Positions 6,355 through 8,181 of a stretch of 8,181 nt of DNA are shown one piece after another. Position 1 is the first letter of the stretch. Each line of letters opens with the position of its first letter. The position numbers and the translations under genes were made by a program. The notes under the pieces are model-generated. The model made no database searches, had not been told where the DNA came from, and saw only the letters and a list, made by a program, of their open reading frames with translations. The stretch spans positions 1 to 8,181 of the forward strand of contig CAJMBB010000085.1 of assembly GCA_905211615.1 (NCBI GenBank). The letters are read 5' to 3'. This DNA comes from an uncultured Collinsella sp. (GTDB lineage Bacteria; Actinomycetota; Coriobacteriia; Coriobacteriales; Coriobacteriaceae).

Positions 6355-6404
6355 ATTCTAGAACAAACATGAGCGATTTTGAACGCTCGTCCCGACCAAT
6401 CAAC

Positions 6405-6435
6405 AAAAAGGCGCCCCCGCATAAGCGAAGGCGCC
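6405..6435 (-). terminator. Intrinsic terminator of luxS
   Basis: On the minus strand GGCGCCTTCGC pairs with GCGGGGGCGCC (11 pairs, two of them G-U) around a TTAT loop. TTTTT (5' to 3', positions 6409-6405) follows directly. It lies 28 bases after the luxS stop codon and separates luxS from the DUF4867 gene. Confidence 0.9.
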
Positions 6436-6463
6436 AATGCACGCGTTTTGGGCGATAAAGCCC

Positions 6464-6952
6464 TTACGCCTGCTGATAGTGCAGGTGCTTCTCGTCGATA
6501 TCGGCCAGGTCGCGGTCGAGGTAGCGGCGCGCAAGCCAGTTGGCCATGGGGAGGTTCTGGTCCAGGTAGTTACCGCATTCCTCGGGAGCGGCACCGGGGA
6601 CATCGCCCTCAAAGTCGGCGACAAACTCGAACAGCTCACGCACGAGCGGCAGGATCTCCTCGCTCGTCACCTCGCCAAACACGACGAGGTAAAAGCCCGT
6701 GCGGCAGCCCATGGGGCCAAAGTAGACAATGCGGCTCGACCACTCGGCATGATTGCGAAGGAACGTCGCGCCCAGGTGCTCGATGGTGTGGCACTCGGCC
6801 GTGTTCATGACCGGCTCCTTGTTGGGCGTGGTCAGGCGTAGGTCAAAGGTGGTGACGACGGCGGCGGTCGCCGGATCGCGGTCGATGCGGCTCACGTACA
6901 CGCCGGGCTCAAGCAGCAGATGGTCAACGGAAAAGCTCGCGATGCGCTCCAT
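6464..6952 (-). CDS. luxS: S-ribosylhomocysteine lyase LuxS
   Basis: 162 residues, normal length for the family. LuxS cleaves S-ribosylhomocysteine to homocysteine and 4,5-dihydroxy-2,3-pentanedione, the precursor of the AI-2 signal. It thereby closes the activated-methyl cycle in the cytoplasm. The key residues are all present: the metal ligands H55 and H59 in HTIEH, the third ligand C126 in EECGNY, the catalytic E58, the catalytic Cys C83 in GPMGCRTGFYLV, R39 in FDLRL, and the N-terminal SVDH (8-11) near the active site. ATG 6952 is preceded by AGAGGAT with good spacing. The gene has its own terminator (6405-6435) and a candidate promoter (7017-7045), so it seems to be a single-gene unit. 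The usual partner, the nucleosidase gene mtnN/pfs, is not in the window. Confidence 0.98.
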   Translation of the reverse strand: MERIASFSVDHLLLEPGVYVSRIDRDPATAAVVTTFDLRLTTPNKEPVMNTAECHTIEHLGATFLRNHAEWSSRIVYFGPMGCRTGFYLVVFGEVTSEEILPLVRELFEFVADFEGDVPGAAPEECGNYLDQNLPMANWLARRYLDRDLADIDEKHLHYQQA

Positions 6953-6975
6953 GGCAGATCCTCTCGATAGTCAAA

Positions 6976-7045
6976 TTGGGACGGGGCTTTTTTAGCTGGT
7001 TCGAATGGTCGCACCAATCATACCAGTCAAAAAAGCCCGTCCCAA
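6976..7045. repeat. 70-base imperfect palindrome between the nucleoside hydrolase gene and luxS
   Basis: The left arm 6976-7000 (TTGGGACGGGGCTTTTTT...) pairs with the right arm 7022-7045 (...AAAAAAGCCCGTCCCAA). There are 22 Watson-Crick pairs, one bulged G (6986), one mismatch and one wobble. The 21-base loop contains a small TGGT/ACCA pair. The T/A runs lie inside the stem, not after it, so this is not a standard intrinsic terminator on either strand, though such a stem could still end transcription from the nucleoside hydrolase gene. Confidence 0.85.
7017..7045 (-). promoter_or_regulatory. Candidate sigma-A-type promoter of luxS
   Basis: On the minus strand TTGGGA (7040-7045, 4 of 6 matches to the -35) and TATGAT (7017-7022, 5 of 6 to the -10) are separated by exactly 17 bases, with TGG just before the -10 (extended -10). 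Transcription would start near 7010, giving a leader of about 57 bases before luxS. The promoter lies within the right arm and loop of the palindrome at 6976-7045. Confidence 0.55.
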
Positions 7046-7054
7046 AAAGACAAC

Positions 7055-8029
7055 TTAGCCCAGGACGCGGGCCATGCGCGCCTTGAACTCGGACAGGAAG
7101 CGCGGGGCGTCGACGGTCAGCGCCACGAGTGCGCTCTTGTCCGGATCGGACAGGCGGCGCTCATCGCAGATGGTGCGACCGCGGTACTCGCCCAGCAGAT
7201 CAACACGCAGGTTGCAGCCGAGCGCACCTACGAGCGTGGGGTCGATCGCCACGGCAACGGCCAGCGGATCGTGCAGCGCACAACCACCCAGGTAGGGTGC
7301 GTTCATCTCGTACGAGCCAATGTAGTGCTCGACCATGCTCGCAAATGCGCAGCCCGCCATGGTGCCCGAGCCCGTCCAGCCGGCAATGTCGCGGCGTGTG
7401 AGCACCACGCGATGCGTCACGTCCAGACCCACCATGGTGAGCTTACGGCCCGAGCGCAGCACCGCGTCGGCTGCCTCGGGGTCGCTCGCCATGTTGGCCT
7501 CGGCGCCCGCGCTCACGTTACCGGGCACGGTAAGGGCGCCGCCCATCACGACCACGCGGCCGATGGACATCATTGCCGCCGCATCGCGCTCCAGGGCGAG
7601 CGCCAGGTTGGAGAGCGGGCCGGTCGCCACGTAAATCAGATCGGGACCATAGGTGCGCGCGGCATCGATCAGATAATCGACCGCAGCGTTGCCGTCGGCC
7701 GAGGTCGCCCCCACCGGCTCGTAGGGCGACGCGGGCACGCTCGCGCCGCCGATGCCGTTCTTGCCGTGAATAAGCGCGGTGGACGCCGGCGGCGTATAGG
7801 GCTCAGTCGCCTGCAGAGGACGGTCGGCACCCAGGTACACCGGAACCTCGGGGCGACCCAGCAGATCGAGCACCGCCAGGCAATTGTGCGCCGATTGCTC
7901 GACGCGCACGTTGCCAAAGCACGTGGTGATGCCCACGAGCTCCACCTCGGGGCTCGCGATGGCATAGGCGAGCGCCATCGCATCGTCCACACCCATATCC
8001 AGATCAAGGATCAGCTTCTTGGTTGCCAT
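7055..8029 (-). CDS. Nucleoside hydrolase (inosine/uridine-preferring family)
   Basis: 324 residues, typical of the family. These cytoplasmic enzymes hydrolyse the N-glycosidic bond of ribonucleosides to ribose and free base, using a bound calcium ion. The N-terminal Asp cluster reads LILDLDMGVDDAMAL (D9, D11, D15, D16). Other conserved blocks are HGKNGIGG (88-95), ATGPLSNLAL (135-144), VMGGAL (161-166), PGNVSAGAEANMASDPEAA (169-187) and HDPLAVA (253-259, with H253-D254). In the first motif the usual DTDPGIDD is DLDMGVDD: Thr and Pro are replaced by Leu and Met, while the metal-binding Asp residues remain. Whether it prefers purines or pyrimidines cannot be read safely. ATG 8029 has GGAG seven bases upstream. 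The PfkB kinase gene ends only 30 bases before it, so the two form an operon for nucleoside-derived ribose use. Confidence 0.95.
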   Translation of the reverse strand: MATKKLILDLDMGVDDAMALAYAIASPEVELVGITTCFGNVRVEQSAHNCLAVLDLLGRPEVPVYLGADRPLQATEPYTPPASTALIHGKNGIGGASVPASPYEPVGATSADGNAAVDYLIDAARTYGPDLIYVATGPLSNLALALERDAAAMMSIGRVVVMGGALTVPGNVSAGAEANMASDPEAADAVLRSGRKLTMVGLDVTHRVVLTRRDIAGWTGSGTMAGCAFASMVEHYIGSYEMNAPYLGGCALHDPLAVAVAIDPTLVGALGCNLRVDLLGEYRGRTICDERRLSDPDKSALVALTVDAPRFLSEFKARMARVLG

Positions 8030-8059
8030 TGTTCTACTCCGCTTCTCCGTCTTTATCGT

Positions 8060-8181
8060 TTAACCAAACCAATGTTCAACTTCGGCGCGCGTGGGAATCG
8101 ATTGCTGAGCGCCCAGGCGCGACACCGTCACTGCCGAGGCGCGAGCACCCGCGGCCATACACTCAAAGAGCGGCAGGCCCT
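8060..8181 (-). CDS. C-terminal end of a PfkB-family carbohydrate kinase (ribokinase-like), cut by the window edge
   Basis: Only the last 39 residues are present, ending at TAA 8060-8062. The sequence AAGARASAVTVSRLGAQQSI followed by PTRAEVEHWFG is the characteristic end of ribokinase-like PfkB proteins: the helix after the catalytic GAGD motif with an A..A...T..GA pattern, then the S-I-P-T-R-x-E-V ending. The catalytic and substrate-binding regions lie outside, so the sugar is not known from sequence. Placement 30 bases upstream of a nucleoside hydrolase makes ribose, or a nucleoside itself, the likely substrate (inference). Confidence 0.85.
   Translation of the reverse strand, partial: GLPLFECMAAGARASAVTVSRLGAQQSIPTRAEVEHWFG

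Noticed and set aside
6976..7045. Ordinary bidirectional intrinsic terminator
   Set aside because: The T and A runs are inside the stem next to the loop. Neither strand has a T-run after the 3' arm.

Overview
The window reads as chromosomal DNA from a GC-rich Gram-positive bacterium, most likely a gut actinobacterium of the Coriobacteriia (Collinsella-like). This is an inference from high GC, AGGAGG-type ribosome binding sites, the LTGC lipobox, a Clostridia/Coriobacteria-style 7TM sensor, DUF4867 and LuxS. No rRNA, tRNA, CRISPR array, insertion sequence or phage gene is visible.

Layout. (1) 1-1255, plus strand: the 3' end of a protein with a Gly/Met-rich stretch, a Pro-Ala linker and two zinc ribbons (probably the tail of an SPFH/band-7 protein), then a 280-residue acidic lipoprotein. 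A textbook intrinsic terminator follows at 1305-1344. (2) 1365-5361, minus strand: a three-gene signalling operon transcribed in the order 7TM sensor-like protein, membrane histidine kinase, LuxR-type response regulator. The genes overlap by four bases at both junctions (GTGA, then ATGA). The first protein looks like a histidine kinase whose catalytic region has decayed, so the apparent design is two membrane proteins feeding one regulator. (3) 5362-5675: a gene-free stretch of about 310 bases, the second half of which is packed with inverted and direct repeats (5474-5666). (4) 5676-6320, minus: a DUF4867-type protein with an operator-like inverted repeat over its -10 region. (5) 6464-6952, minus: luxS, with its own terminator and a well-formed promoter. 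The promoter is embedded in a 70-base imperfect palindrome. (6) 7055-8181, minus: a nucleoside hydrolase preceded by the last 39 residues of a PfkB-family sugar kinase, a pair that fits nucleoside/ribose salvage.

How the genes fit together. The nucleoside hydrolase would release ribose and a base, and the upstream kinase would phosphorylate the sugar. LuxS recycles S-ribosylhomocysteine to homocysteine and yields the AI-2 precursor. The signalling operon converges on the lipoprotein gene, with the terminator between them. Its target genes cannot be told from this window. The points most worth pursuing are the degenerate-kinase/kinase/regulator trio and the two palindromic repeat elements.
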